Source: Corynebacterium appendicis CIP 107643 (GTDB lineage: Bacteria > Actinomycetota > Actinomycetes > Mycobacteriales > Mycobacteriaceae). From it: DNA of 64,000 nucleotides. Within the stretch, counting starts at the first letter, position 1; each line of letters begins with the position of its first letter. Shown piece by piece: positions 48,329 through 57,202 of this stretch. The translations under genes and the position numbers were made by a program. The notes below the pieces were generated by a model that was given only the letters and a program-made list of their open reading frames with translations, did no database searches and had not been told where the DNA came from. The stretch is taken from NCBI RefSeq assembly GCF_030408415.1, contig NZ_CP046976.1, positions 1,240,001-1,304,000 of the forward strand, read 5' to 3'.

Positions 48329-49828
48329 TCAGTCCCCGTCGCTGTGTTTGCGCAGCGCGGCGACGAACATCGCGTCGGTCCCGTGACGGTGCGGCCACAT
48401 CTGCGCGCTGAGGTATTCGCCGAGATCGCCCATGTCGGGCAGCACGCCGCGGATGTCGAGCTCGTCGACACCGCCGTGGGCGAGCTGCTTATCGACGATC
48501 TCCCGCGTCTCCCTCAGATCCGGCGAGCACGTGGAATACACGACGACACCGCCCGGCTTGGCCAGGTTCACGGCGGAGGCGAGCAATTCCGACTGTAGCT
48601 CGTTGAGCTCTGCGATATCGTCCTCGCTCTTGCGCCAACGTGCCTCCGGGCGGCGGCGCAGAGCACCGAGGCCGGAACACGGCGCGTCGACAAGCACGCG
48701 GTCGAATCCCGGCTCGAGTCCTGGATCGCGGCCGTCGGCGACGTGTACGGTGACGGGCATGCCGTCGGTGGACTTCCGGATCAAATCCGCTCGCGTGGCG
48801 CTGACCTCAACGGCGTCGACGTGCGCTCCGTCGATCGACGCGAGGGAGCCCATGAGCGCGGCCTTGCCGCCGGGGCCAGCGCACAGGTCGAGCCAGCGGC
48901 CGTGGTCGTTGTCGACATCAAGCTCAGCGACCGCGCGGGCAATCAGCTGCGAGCCCTCGTCCTGCACAGCCGCCATTTTGTCGCGCACCGGCTCGAGCGA
49001 GCCCGGGTCGCCGCCTTCATCGAGGTACACGGCGTACGGGCTGTAGCGCCCTTCCTCCCCGCCCGTGAGAAGGGCGAGCTCCTCCGCCGACAGCTCTCCG
49101 GGGCGCGCGACCAGGTGCACAATCGGCCGCTTCGAATCCGCCTCGAGGGCAGCTTGGAGCTCGTCCTCGCCGACGACGCGGGCGAAGGACTCGGCGATCC
49201 ATTGCGGGTGCGCGGTGCGGAAGGCGGCGGCCGCGATCTTCCCGTCGGGAGTGAGCTTGTCCATCCAGTCTTGGGTGCTGGTGCGCGAAATTGTGCGCAG
49301 GATTCCGTTGACGAAGCCTTTCGCCTTGCCAGCGCCCGCAGCTTCGGCGAGGCGGACCGAGGTATCCACCGCGGCGTGATCGTCAACTCGGGTAAACAGC
49401 AACTGGTAGGCCCCCACGCGCAAGGCTGTGAGCACAGCTGGGTCGAGCTCGCCCACCGGGCGGGACGAGCAGTCGGCGATCACCGCGTCGAGGACCCCGA
49501 GGTTGCGCAGCGTGCCATAGGCGATCTCCGTCGCGAATGCCGCATCGCGGCCCGCGATCTTCTGCTCGCGCAGAATCTGCGGGAGGACGAGGTTGCCGAA
49601 CGCATCTTCTGCTTCCACCCGCAGCACTGCGTCAAAGGCGGCCTGGCGGGCCGGATCCCCAATATTTCGGGCATCGCGGACACTGCGCTCCTGCCGCGAA
49701 TCGCGCGGGCGGCGCTGGCGCCGCTGGCCACCGTCGCGCGTGCGTGTGCGCTGCGGCTCTCCGTGGACCGCTTTCTGGGCGGCCTGCTCTTTCGCGCGTT
49801 TCGTGCGGGACCGGAAACCTCCGCTCAC
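48329..49828 (-). CDS. rsmB: 16S rRNA (cytosine-967-C5) methyltransferase RsmB
   Basis: 499 aa. A basic N-terminal tail (~50 residues of Arg/Gln-rich sequence), then a NusB-like RNA-binding domain and a methyltransferase domain with DLCAGPGGKAALM near residue 315, VDAPCSGLGALRRRPEARW and the catalytic YSTCSPDLRET. GTG start overlaps the fmt stop as GTGA. A dispersed motif copy lies at 48488-48496. Confidence 0.95.
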   Translation of the reverse strand: MSGGFRSRTKRAKEQAAQKAVHGEPQRTRTRDGGQRRQRRPRDSRQERSVRDARNIGDPARQAAFDAVLRVEAEDAFGNLVLPQILREQKIAGRDAAFATEIAYGTLRNLGVLDAVIADCSSRPVGELDPAVLTALRVGAYQLLFTRVDDHAAVDTSVRLAEAAGAGKAKGFVNGILRTISRTSTQDWMDKLTPDGKIAAAAFRTAHPQWIAESFARVVGEDELQAALEADSKRPIVHLVARPGELSAEELALLTGGEEGRYSPYAVYLDEGGDPGSLEPVRDKMAAVQDEGSQLIARAVAELDVDNDHGRWLDLCAGPGGKAALMGSLASIDGAHVDAVEVSATRADLIRKSTDGMPVTVHVADGRDPGLEPGFDRVLVDAPCSGLGALRRRPEARWRKSEDDIAELNELQSELLASAVNLAKPGGVVVYSTCSPDLRETREIVDKQLAHGGVDELDIRGVLPDMGDLGEYLSAQMWPHRHGTDAMFVAALRKHSDGD

Positions 49829-50751
49829 TCGAACCTCACTCCTTCGGCATTCTGTAGACCCCGCGCCCAGTCGGCGGCGGCCATCATCTTCTTTCCCGGC
49901 GGCTGGATGGAACCAAGCGCGACTGGACGTGTGCCGGTGCCGACGTGGACTGCGTCCTTGCTCACCTCGAGCTGGCCTGGGGCGAGCTCGCCGACGTCGG
50001 CGACATCAGCCACGGGACCGATTTTGACGCGGTCGCCGTCGAGCGTGGTCCATGCGCCGGGGCCCGGCGTGTAGGCGCGGATCGCGCGGTCAACCTCTTC
50101 CGACGGAGCAGACCAATCGATGCGCGCGTCGTCCTTGCTGATCTTCGGCGCATACGTTGCGTCGCCCTCCTGCGGGGTGAAGGACGCGTGGCCGGTAGCC
50201 AGGTCGTCCATCGTGCGCACGAGCAAGTCGCCGCCGGAGTACGCGAGACGCGTGAGCAGGTCGTCGGCAGTGTCATCCGCGCGGATCTGCTCGGGTTCCT
50301 GCAAGAGGATGTCGCCGGTGTCCAGACCGGCGTCGATACGGAATGTCGTGGCACCGCTGTATTCGTCGCCGTGCAAAATACCCGCCTGCACGGGTGCGGC
50401 GCCCCGCCAGCGCGGCAGCAGGGAGAAGTGCAGGTTGATCCAGCCGTGGGTGGGAATGGACAGGAAATCTTCCGGAATCAGGTTGCCGTACGCCACGACC
50501 GGGATCGCGTCGGGAGCGAGCGCTTCCAGCTTCTCCTTGATCTTCTCGTTACCCTTGAGCTTCTCTGGAGTGAGCACCTCAATGCCGTGCTCCTGCGCCA
50601 GCGCCTTGACCGGCGAAGGGTGCAGTGTGCGCCCACGCCCCTTCTTGGCGTCCGGGCGGGTCAGCACCGCCACCACCTCGTGCTCCGAAGCAATGAGCTT
50701 TTCCAGCGCCACCACCGCCGGTTCCGGGGTGCCCGCGAAAACCAAACGCAT
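49825..50751 (-). CDS. fmt: Methionyl-tRNA formyltransferase
   Basis: 308 aa. Formylates initiator Met-tRNA. N-terminal MRLVFAGTPEPAVVALEKL, and the catalytic region NLHFSLLPRWRGAAPVQAGILHGDEYSGAT near residue 108. It follows def by 20 bases and overlaps rsmB by 4 bases. Confidence 0.96.
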   Translation of the reverse strand: MRLVFAGTPEPAVVALEKLIASEHEVVAVLTRPDAKKGRGRTLHPSPVKALAQEHGIEVLTPEKLKGNEKIKEKLEALAPDAIPVVAYGNLIPEDFLSIPTHGWINLHFSLLPRWRGAAPVQAGILHGDEYSGATTFRIDAGLDTGDILLQEPEQIRADDTADDLLTRLAYSGGDLLVRTMDDLATGHASFTPQEGDATYAPKISKDDARIDWSAPSEEVDRAIRAYTPGPGAWTTLDGDRVKIGPVADVADVGELAPGQLEVSKDAVHVGTGTRPVALGSIQPPGKKMMAAADWARGLQNAEGVRFE

Positions 50752-50771
50752 TGTGTGTCCTTCCTCTCTCG

Positions 50772-51272
50772 TTACTGCGCCGTGTACCAGTCCATGCCAC
50801 GGATCATCCGCATCGCTTCTTTGCGCACCTCGGGTTCGAGGCGGCGCAGGAACAACACGCCGTCCAAGTGGTCCGTCTCGTGCTGGATGCACCGAGCGAG
50901 AAGACTGTTGGCGCGCAGTGTGACCGGGCGGCCAAATTCATCGAAGCCTCGGGCGACGACGATCTCGTGCCGGGCCACATCGGCCTGCAGGTCCGGAATG
51001 GACAGGCAGCCTTCCGGCCCGATCTGCACGAGGTCGTTGACAGGCTCCCACTCCGGGTTGACCAACGCGCCGCGCATTCCGTCGCAGTCGTAGACAAAGA
51101 CCCTCTTCGTCAGACCGATCTGGTTGGCGGCCAGACCTACTCCCCCGGCGTCGTCCATGGTCTCGAGCATGTCGCGGACAAGGGTGCGCAACGATTCGTC
51201 GAAAAGCTCGACGGGCGTTGCTTGCGTATTCAGTACCGGATCACCGAAGATCCTGATGGGGCGGACGGTCAT
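50772..51272 (-). CDS. def: Peptide deformylase
   Basis: 166 aa metal hydrolase that removes the formyl group added by Fmt. All three motifs are intact: GVGLAANQIG (44-53), EGCLSIP (near 87) and QHETDHLDGVLF (near 130). The ATG at 51272 begins MTVRPIRIFGDPVLN. Confidence 0.97.
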   Translation of the reverse strand: MTVRPIRIFGDPVLNTQATPVELFDESLRTLVRDMLETMDDAGGVGLAANQIGLTKRVFVYDCDGMRGALVNPEWEPVNDLVQIGPEGCLSIPDLQADVARHEIVVARGFDEFGRPVTLRANSLLARCIQHETDHLDGVLFLRRLEPEVRKEAMRMIRGMDWYTAQ

Positions 51273-51300
51273 GGCTGCCCAGTCTACGTGTAGGCGCCCT

Positions 51301-53328
51301 TTAGCCGATATGCATGGGGTTGACCTGGATGCGCAGCGGTAAGTCCTGCTTGCGCGTGGCGCGGTTGACCGCCGCGGCGCGCAGAGCTTTGCCCAGTGCC
51401 GTGCGGGAGGAAAGAGGTGTGCGGATGAGCACGCGCTGGGCCTGTCCCGCGGTGCGCCGGTCCCATTCCCCGGGCAAATCAACCCCGGCGGGAAGGTCAA
51501 CGGGGCCGAGGATGTCCACCTCTGTTGGAAGGTCGATGTGCTCCAAGAAATCGGTAAGCGATTCGCGCGGACTGTCCACAGCAGCCATGTGCACCGCTGG
51601 CGGGAACCGCACCTCGCGGCGCTGGGCGAGCTCCGCCGCCGCATGGCCAGCAGCATCCCAGCGGATCAGGTACTGCACCACGGGCAAAGCCGGATCAGCG
51701 ACCACGGCCACTTCCCCGCCCTTGCTGTGCGGCGCGACGAGCGTGGCAGCCGCCATCCACTTCGCCATGGTCTCTTCCGCCGCGCGCAGATCCGGGCGTC
51801 CGAGCAGCGCCCACGTGTCGAGGAGGATCGCCGCGCCGTACGCGCCACCGCCCGCCACATGTGGCTCTGCTCCCGGGGTGGCCACCACGATCGCGGGTTC
51901 ATCATCCACCTCAGTGTGGATCCGATCGCCCCAGGACGCGATGACTTTCTGCGGCGCAAATGCACGGCCGAGTTCTTCTGCCGTGCGTTGGGTGCCCACC
52001 ACCACTGCGCGAAGACGGTGGGAACCGCAGTTCGCGCACACGAACGAGCTGTCCATGCGCCCGCACCAGCGGCACGTCGGTACCGCCGCTTCCTTGCCCG
52101 ACGGCAAGCCGAGCGGGCCGTTGCAGACGCGGCAGCGCGCCGGAGTGCGGCAGTTTCCGCACGCCAACGACTGGACGTATCCGGCGCGCGGGACTTGGAA
52201 AAGCACCGGCTTATCCGCCGCGAGCGCGCGCCGGGCCGCCTCGAATGCGGTGGACGGAAGGCGAGCGGCACCGGCGCGGGGATCCCGCTCCAGTTCGAAA
52301 TCGCTGTCTCCGGCAGCATGAATGTGCGGCGAGCGTGTCCGCAACGTCGTCCGCGGGGCAACGAGGTCGTGCATCCAGCCAGACTCGACGAGCAGCTGCG
52401 TTTCCGCGGTGCGTGCGTGCCCGCCGATGATGAGCGAACACTTTTCGACGGCCGACCTCGTGGTCAGCACCTCCCGCGCATGCGTGTACGGGGCACGCGG
52501 ATCGACGAGTGAATCATCGCCGTCGAACATGACCACTGCCAGACGGAGGTTCTCCACCGGCGCGAAGGCAGCCGAACGAGTCCCCACGACAAGGCGCCCC
52601 TGGCCGTGGAGAATCGAAAGGAAACGGCTGTACCGTGCCTGCGGGCCCAGAGACGCAGTCAACGTGGTGATCTGCCGCGGGCCGACGACCTTGCGTAATG
52701 CGGCGTCCATCCGGTCTACATCTGTCTGGTCGGGCACGACGATGAGAACTCCTCCGCCGTCAGCTGCGACCTTGGTTGCCAGGGCTGACAGCGACTCGGT
52801 CCAGTCGTCGCCGGGTGCCATTTGCCACGCCGCGCGCGCCACCGTCCCCGCGACGACGGCATCGACGAAAGACTCGCCGTGCGCGTAAGCACTCCAGCCG
52901 GATAGGTCAGGTTCCTCGACCTTGCCGAGGTCCTCCCACAGCGTGGAGGTGTCCGTGGCTTCAGCTTTGACGTGGCGCGCAGGAATGGCGGAGCGGATGA
53001 TGTCGGAGCGCGTTCCCGCGTACCTGTTGGCCAAAGCGTCGACGAGTTCACGCATTCGTTCCGGGTAGACGACCTCGGGCGAGACCACGCGCTCAATGAA
53101 TCGCAGTTTTCCGTCGTGGTCCGATTGGGCCAGGCGCTCGAGCACCAGGGCGTCCACCAACCGGCCCCCGAAACGTATGCGCACCTTCACCCCCGGCTGC
53201 GCATCATCCGACTGGCTCTCCGTCACCAGGTAATCGAAGCCGCGGTCCAAGTGAGGGAGCCCCAACAACGGCAGAACACGCGCGATCGGGTTGACCGCAG
53301 CTGGCGTGCTGTTGGGGCTATGAGACAT
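51301..53328 (-). CDS. priA: Primosomal protein N' (PriA), helicase motifs degenerate
   Basis: 675 aa. The N-terminal DNA-binding part (VNPIARVLPLLGLPHLDRGFDYLV), the zinc-binding cysteines (CGNCRTPARCRVC and CRWCG ... CANCG, residues ~390-430) and the C-terminal PriA region are present. The Walker A GxGKT sequence expected near residue 180-230 is missing; the region reads GGGVLIVVPDQTDVD. This is a known property of actinobacterial PriA, which is thought not to unwind DNA. ATG at 53328. Confidence 0.92.
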   Translation of the reverse strand: MSHSPNSTPAAVNPIARVLPLLGLPHLDRGFDYLVTESQSDDAQPGVKVRIRFGGRLVDALVLERLAQSDHDGKLRFIERVVSPEVVYPERMRELVDALANRYAGTRSDIIRSAIPARHVKAEATDTSTLWEDLGKVEEPDLSGWSAYAHGESFVDAVVAGTVARAAWQMAPGDDWTESLSALATKVAADGGGVLIVVPDQTDVDRMDAALRKVVGPRQITTLTASLGPQARYSRFLSILHGQGRLVVGTRSAAFAPVENLRLAVVMFDGDDSLVDPRAPYTHAREVLTTRSAVEKCSLIIGGHARTAETQLLVESGWMHDLVAPRTTLRTRSPHIHAAGDSDFELERDPRAGAARLPSTAFEAARRALAADKPVLFQVPRAGYVQSLACGNCRTPARCRVCNGPLGLPSGKEAAVPTCRWCGRMDSSFVCANCGSHRLRAVVVGTQRTAEELGRAFAPQKVIASWGDRIHTEVDDEPAIVVATPGAEPHVAGGGAYGAAILLDTWALLGRPDLRAAEETMAKWMAAATLVAPHSKGGEVAVVADPALPVVQYLIRWDAAGHAAAELAQRREVRFPPAVHMAAVDSPRESLTDFLEHIDLPTEVDILGPVDLPAGVDLPGEWDRRTAGQAQRVLIRTPLSSRTALGKALRAAAVNRATRKQDLPLRIQVNPMHIG

Positions 53329-53437
53329 GCACCAAAGTGTAACGGCCGCATCGACCACGCCCCCGTTACCTAACCGTTACCTGGGTTTTTACCGGGAATT
53401 CAGCGTGTAAATCCTTGCAGAAAAGAGGCCCAGGGAG

Positions 53438-53443
53438 CATAAT
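53438..53443 (+). promoter_or_regulatory. -10 element upstream of the polysaccharide deacetylase gene
   Basis: CATAAT in GAGCATAATCGACTCG gives a transcript start about 40 bases before the GTG at 53489. No strong -35 is seen. Confidence 0.35.
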
Positions 53444-53488
53444 CGACTCGTTTTCAGTCATTCGTCGTTGGAAAGTGCCCTTTTAGCT

Positions 53489-54427
53489 GTGAAACGCTCC
53501 CTCATTGCTTCTTCGTTGGCTCTGATCACCTCTGCCCTTCTGGCTAGCGCCGCAGTAGCCGGGCCGCTGTCGGCTAATCTGGGCCCGTCGCTGGAACCAG
53601 ATCCTGTCGCGCTAAGTTCGGAGGCATCCCAGAACATCACCTCCGGCGTGCAAAACGGCATGCACCAGGCCTACAACGCGCTACCTCCCGAGATGAAGAA
53701 GGCAGTGCCGGACGAGCTGCGCCCCGTCCAGCACACTCCCCACCCGCGCACGCAGCCGCTGCACCAGGGTGCCCCCATGTGCTTCGACCACAACGGCCGC
53801 AAGAAATCCGCGCCGGAAGCGCCTCCCGCCTGTACAAACACCGTCGCCATCACCTACGACGACGGCCCGTCGCCGGAAACCACCCCACGTCTGCTCGACA
53901 TCCTGAAGAGCAAGGACGCTAAGGCCACTTTCTTCGCCATCGGCAGCAATGCCGACGCATTCCCCGACATTCTCCAGCGCGAGCGCGACGAGGATCACCT
54001 GGTGGCCAACCACTCGTACAACCACCCGCAGCTGAACGCGATCTCTGACGACCGCATCGGCCGCGAGCTTGACGAGACCAGCCGCGCGATAGAGTCGGCG
54101 CTGGGCTCCAAGCCGCATTGGATGCGCCCGCCCTACGGCGCGACGAACGACCGCGTTGCCGCCGTCTCCGGCGAGCGCGACATGGCGCTGGCTCTCTGGG
54201 ACGTGGATACCGCCGACTGGCAGAACCGCAACGCGGACATCACCTGCCGCAACGCCGTAGATAACGCCCAAGCCGGCTCAATCATCCTCATGCACGACAT
54301 CCACCCCAGCACTGTGGACGCCGCCGCCTGCATCATCGATGGTCTCCGCGCAAAGGGCCTGCGCCCAGTGACACTGGACGAGATGGTTCAGCCGACTCCG
54401 GGTCACACCTACACCCGGGCCCAGTAG
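53489..54427 (+). CDS. Secreted polysaccharide deacetylase (NodB domain)
   Basis: 312 aa. Signal peptide MKRSLIASSLALITSALLASAAVAG, then a ~90-residue linker, then a NodB domain: TYDDGPSPETTPRLL (metal Asp-Asp), HSYNHPQL (His-His), RPPYGATNDR, WDVDTADW and LMHDIHPST. Probably removes acetyl groups from cell-envelope glycan or peptidoglycan. GTG at 53489 is chosen because the signal peptide starts there; a TTG at 53468 is possible. Confidence 0.93.
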   Translation: MKRSLIASSLALITSALLASAAVAGPLSANLGPSLEPDPVALSSEASQNITSGVQNGMHQAYNALPPEMKKAVPDELRPVQHTPHPRTQPLHQGAPMCFDHNGRKKSAPEAPPACTNTVAITYDDGPSPETTPRLLDILKSKDAKATFFAIGSNADAFPDILQRERDEDHLVANHSYNHPQLNAISDDRIGRELDETSRAIESALGSKPHWMRPPYGATNDRVAAVSGERDMALALWDVDTADWQNRNADITCRNAVDNAQAGSIILMHDIHPSTVDAAACIIDGLRAKGLRPVTLDEMVQPTPGHTYTRAQ

Positions 54428-54467
54428 GCACACGCTCACCTCGATCACCCATTACTCCCCTCCCCCT

Positions 54468-54496
54468 GGCCGTGTGCCCAAGCACACGGCCTTTCG
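54468..54496 (+). terminator. Terminator of the deacetylase gene
   Basis: A 10-bp perfect stem (GGCCGTGTGC / GCACACGGCC) with loop CCAA, followed by TTTCG. Confidence 0.85.
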
Positions 54497-54533
54497 CGTT
54501 GAATCTCAATTTTGGTTGCCTTATGTTCAGGGC

Positions 54534-54920
54534 ATGAGTGAACCGGAGACGGTATTCGTCGATAAGCAAGATGCGCAGAATGCTGAGCGTAAAGGCTGGC
54601 AAAAAGTCACGCCGTACGTGATGTTCGCGGTGTATTTGCTTGGACCGCTCGTGTTGATTCCGGCTGTCGGCGAAGAAAACGCCGGCGTCCCCACCGCTGG
54701 ACTTGTCCTCGGCACCGCTGCCCTCTTCGGCTTCATCGACGGCTGGATCTTCCGCCCCACATGGTCCCTGCCGATCCTGGCTGGTGTCGCCTTCCTTGCC
54801 GCGAAGCTGCTGTATTTCAACGACGGGACCGTCATTTACTTCATCGGCGTGATCATCATCGCCGCGGCCTTCGACTACCTCGCGGGCCTGCTGGCGGGAA
54901 CCGCTGGGGATGATGACTAA
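54534..54920 (+). CDS. Small multi-pass membrane protein
   Basis: 128 aa with a ~28-residue charged N-terminus (containing VDKQDAQNAERKGWQKV) and four hydrophobic segments, ending in GTAGDDD. TATGTT ends 6 bases before the ATG, with only a short GGG in between, so leaderless initiation is possible. The next gene starts at its stop codon, so the two are one unit. No family recognised. A dispersed motif copy codes for VDK near residue 9 (54558-54566). Confidence 0.75.
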   Translation: MSEPETVFVDKQDAQNAERKGWQKVTPYVMFAVYLLGPLVLIPAVGEENAGVPTAGLVLGTAALFGFIDGWIFRPTWSLPILAGVAFLAAKLLYFNDGTVIYFIGVIIIAAAFDYLAGLLAGTAGDDD

Positions 54921-55889
54921 GTGCTAGAGACCTGGGTACTCGACCATCCCGATTACGGGTGCATCGAGGTGCGCTCCGGCTTCGACAAAGACTTTCTCGC
55001 CGACGACCCCGATTGGCCGGGCGAGCTTCCGGAGAAGTTCAAAGGTGACCCGGACGCCGGAAAGCGCGCACCCGCCGACGCGAAGCCGTGGACGCGACTC
55101 GGCGAGTTCACAAAGAATCCCCCGCTGCGCCTGCAGGTCATTGTCGACGGAAAAGTGCAGCACCAGTACGAAAGCCTCGAGCAAGGCACCGCCCGGATTC
55201 CGTTGCGCGGCCCAGGCAAAAAAGACAAGCTCGAGGTCCTGGTCAATCTCGGCACCGAGCGCTCCAAACCGCACCTGCGCTTGGTGGCCAACACGTTCAA
55301 GGACATCCTGCAGGTCGAATTCCGCGCGGGCTCGACGATCGTCGAATTCGATCCGCCCGCTGGTTCGCGCGGCGAGCGGCGCCGCGAGATGATGCAGTCC
55401 AGTCCCCTGCGCCGCACCGCGATTCCCATTGTCGAGGGCATCGGCAAATCAGGCTGGGCGATTGCCGTGCTTCTCCTCAGTCCCCTCGTCGGTCGATTTT
55501 TGGACTGGCTGTCGCAGTTCCTACCGGACTGGGAGCTGCCTGATTTCACCCTGCCGCATGTCGACCTGCCCGTGCCGAATCTCCCTCAAGTCACGCTGCC
55601 GACTCCGAATATCGCCCTCCCCAACCTGCCGTCGCTTCCACCGCTTCCTGAGTGGGTGGATCTCTTGATGGAGTATTCGAAAATCTGGGTGCCCATCGTC
55701 GTCGGCATCGTCGTGGGCGTCATTGCGCTGCGCAATTACCGCAAGTCGGAAGCTGAAAAAGAGCAGTGGCGTGAAAAACGCGCCTCCGCCGACACAGCGG
55801 AAGCGCGTCCGTACAGCAGGCATGGGCGACCTGGACGAACCGATGGGGATTCCGCCAAGGAGACGAACCCCTACCGGCCGAAGGATTAG
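54921..55889 (+). CDS. Unknown protein with two hydrophobic segments and a proline-rich repeat
   Basis: 322 aa, GTG start directly after the preceding stop. Residues 1-150 are a soluble domain ([39 protein letters not shown] at the start). A hydrophobic segment ([23 protein letters not shown]) is near 175. Then comes a run of short LPxxxLP units ([38 protein letters not shown], residues ~208-245) and a second membrane segment ([15 protein letters not shown] near 255) with a basic tail. The run could span the cell wall. No family recognised. Its stop overlaps that of convergent metK. Confidence 0.75.
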   Translation: MLETWVLDHPDYGCIEVRSGFDKDFLADDPDWPGELPEKFKGDPDAGKRAPADAKPWTRLGEFTKNPPLRLQVIVDGKVQHQYESLEQGTARIPLRGPGKKDKLEVLVNLGTERSKPHLRLVANTFKDILQVEFRAGSTIVEFDPPAGSRGERRREMMQSSPLRRTAIPIVEGIGKSGWAIAVLLLSPLVGRFLDWLSQFLPDWELPDFTLPHVDLPVPNLPQVTLPTPNIALPNLPSLPPLPEWVDLLMEYSKIWVPIVVGIVVGVIALRNYRKSEAEKEQWREKRASADTAEARPYSRHGRPGRTDGDSAKETNPYRPKD

Positions 55890-57100
55890 AGCCCGGCAGC
55901 CGACTTCAGGTCGTCGACCTTGTCCAGCGCCTCCCACGGGAAGTCCACGTCAGTGCGGCCGAAGTGGCCGTAGGCGGCCGAGTCCGAGTAGATCGGGCGG
56001 AGCAGATCCAACTCGCGGATGATCGCCGTCGGGCGCAGGTCGAAGACCTTCTCCACCGCCTGCTGGATCGTCTCGTCGGTCTGGCCCTCAGCGGCAGTGC
56101 CGAAGGTCTCCACGTACAGGCCCACCGGCGTCGCGCGGCCAATGGCGTAGGCGACCTGGACCTCGACACGCTTGGCCAGGCCGGCGGCGACGATATTCTT
56201 CGCCACCCAGCGCATCGCGTACGCGGCGGAGCGGTCGACCTTTGACGGGTCCTTGCCGGAGAAGGCACCGCCGCCGTGGCGGGCCATGCCGCCGTAGGTG
56301 TCCACGATGATCTTGCGGCCGGTCAGGCCGGCATCGCCCATCGGGCCGCCGAGAACAAAGGAGCCGGACGGGTTGACCAGTAGCTTAGTGTCCGGTGTGT
56401 AGTACTGTTTCAGGCCCGCATCCTCAAGCACCCACTCCAGCACGTGCTCGCGCAGGGCCGCCTCGAGCTCCACACCGGTGAAGTCCGGGTCGTGCTGGGT
56501 GGAGATGACCACGGTGTCGAGATACACCGGGGTGTCACCGTCGTAAGCAAAGGTCACCTGGGTCTTGCCGTCCGGGCGGAGGCCACGGACGGTGCCGTCC
56601 TTACGCACCTGTGTCAAGCGGCGCGAAAGGCGGTGAGCGGTGGAGATCGGAAGCGGCATGAATTCCGGGGTCTCGTCGGTGGCGTAACCGAACATGAGGC
56701 CCTGGTCGCCTGCACCGGACTGGTCCTCTTCCCCGGTGGAGGTGTTCGAGCGCACCTCGAGCGAGTCGGTGACACCGTCGGAAATCTCGGCGGACTGGTC
56801 GCCGATGGAGATATTCACTCCGCAGGTGCGGCCGTCGAAGCCGACCTCGGAGGAGATGAACCCGATCTCGACGAGCTTGTCTCGCACGAGCTTTGCGATA
56901 TTCGAGTACGCCTTCGTGGTCACCTCGCCGACAACGTGAACCTGTCCGGTGGTCACCATCGTTTCCACGGCCACACGCGACAGCGGATCCTGGGCGAGCA
57001 TGTCGTCCAGGATGGTGTCGGAGATGGCATCGCAGATTTTGTCCGGGTGCCCTTCGGTGACGGATTCACTGGTGAAGAGGCGGTAGAAGGGGTCAGTCAT
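55886..57100 (-). CDS. metK: S-adenosylmethionine synthetase
   Basis: 404 aa. ATP and methionine sites are seen as [17 protein letters not shown] near residue 10, [15 protein letters not shown] near 130 and [19 protein letters not shown] near 275. Essential methyl donor synthesis. A McbR-type operator lies about 75-90 bases upstream of its start. Confidence 0.97.
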   Translation of the reverse strand: MTDPFYRLFTSESVTEGHPDKICDAISDTILDDMLAQDPLSRVAVETMVTTGQVHVVGEVTTKAYSNIAKLVRDKLVEIGFISSEVGFDGRTCGVNISIGDQSAEISDGVTDSLEVRSNTSTGEEDQSGAGDQGLMFGYATDETPEFMPLPISTAHRLSRRLTQVRKDGTVRGLRPDGKTQVTFAYDGDTPVYLDTVVISTQHDPDFTGVELEAALREHVLEWVLEDAGLKQYYTPDTKLLVNPSGSFVLGGPMGDAGLTGRKIIVDTYGGMARHGGGAFSGKDPSKVDRSAAYAMRWVAKNIVAAGLAKRVEVQVAYAIGRATPVGLYVETFGTAAEGQTDETIQQAVEKVFDLRPTAIIRELDLLRPIYSDSAAYGHFGRTDVDFPWEALDKVDDLKSAAGL

Positions 57101-57174
57101 CGTGAAGTCGGTCCTTTGGTTTAGACGGCTGTCTCATTGTGTGACACGCGTCGTATGCGACGCACACACCACAA

Positions 57175-57190
57175 TAGACCAAGCTGTCTA
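57175..57190. promoter_or_regulatory. McbR-type operator (TAGAC-N6-GTCTA)
   Basis: TAGACCAAGCTGTCTA matches the TAGAC-N6-GTCTA consensus of the C. glutamicum methionine/cysteine repressor McbR, whose effector is S-adenosylhomocysteine. A second related site with 4-base spacing (TAGAC-GGCT-GTCTC) lies at 57122-57135, near the metK start. Confidence 0.75.
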
Positions 57191-57202
57191 AGAATGACAA
57201 CC

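Noticed and set aside
57101..57202. A SAM riboswitch upstream of metK
   Set aside because: The leader is short and holds a repressor-type palindrome; no multi-stem conserved SAM aptamer core is visible.
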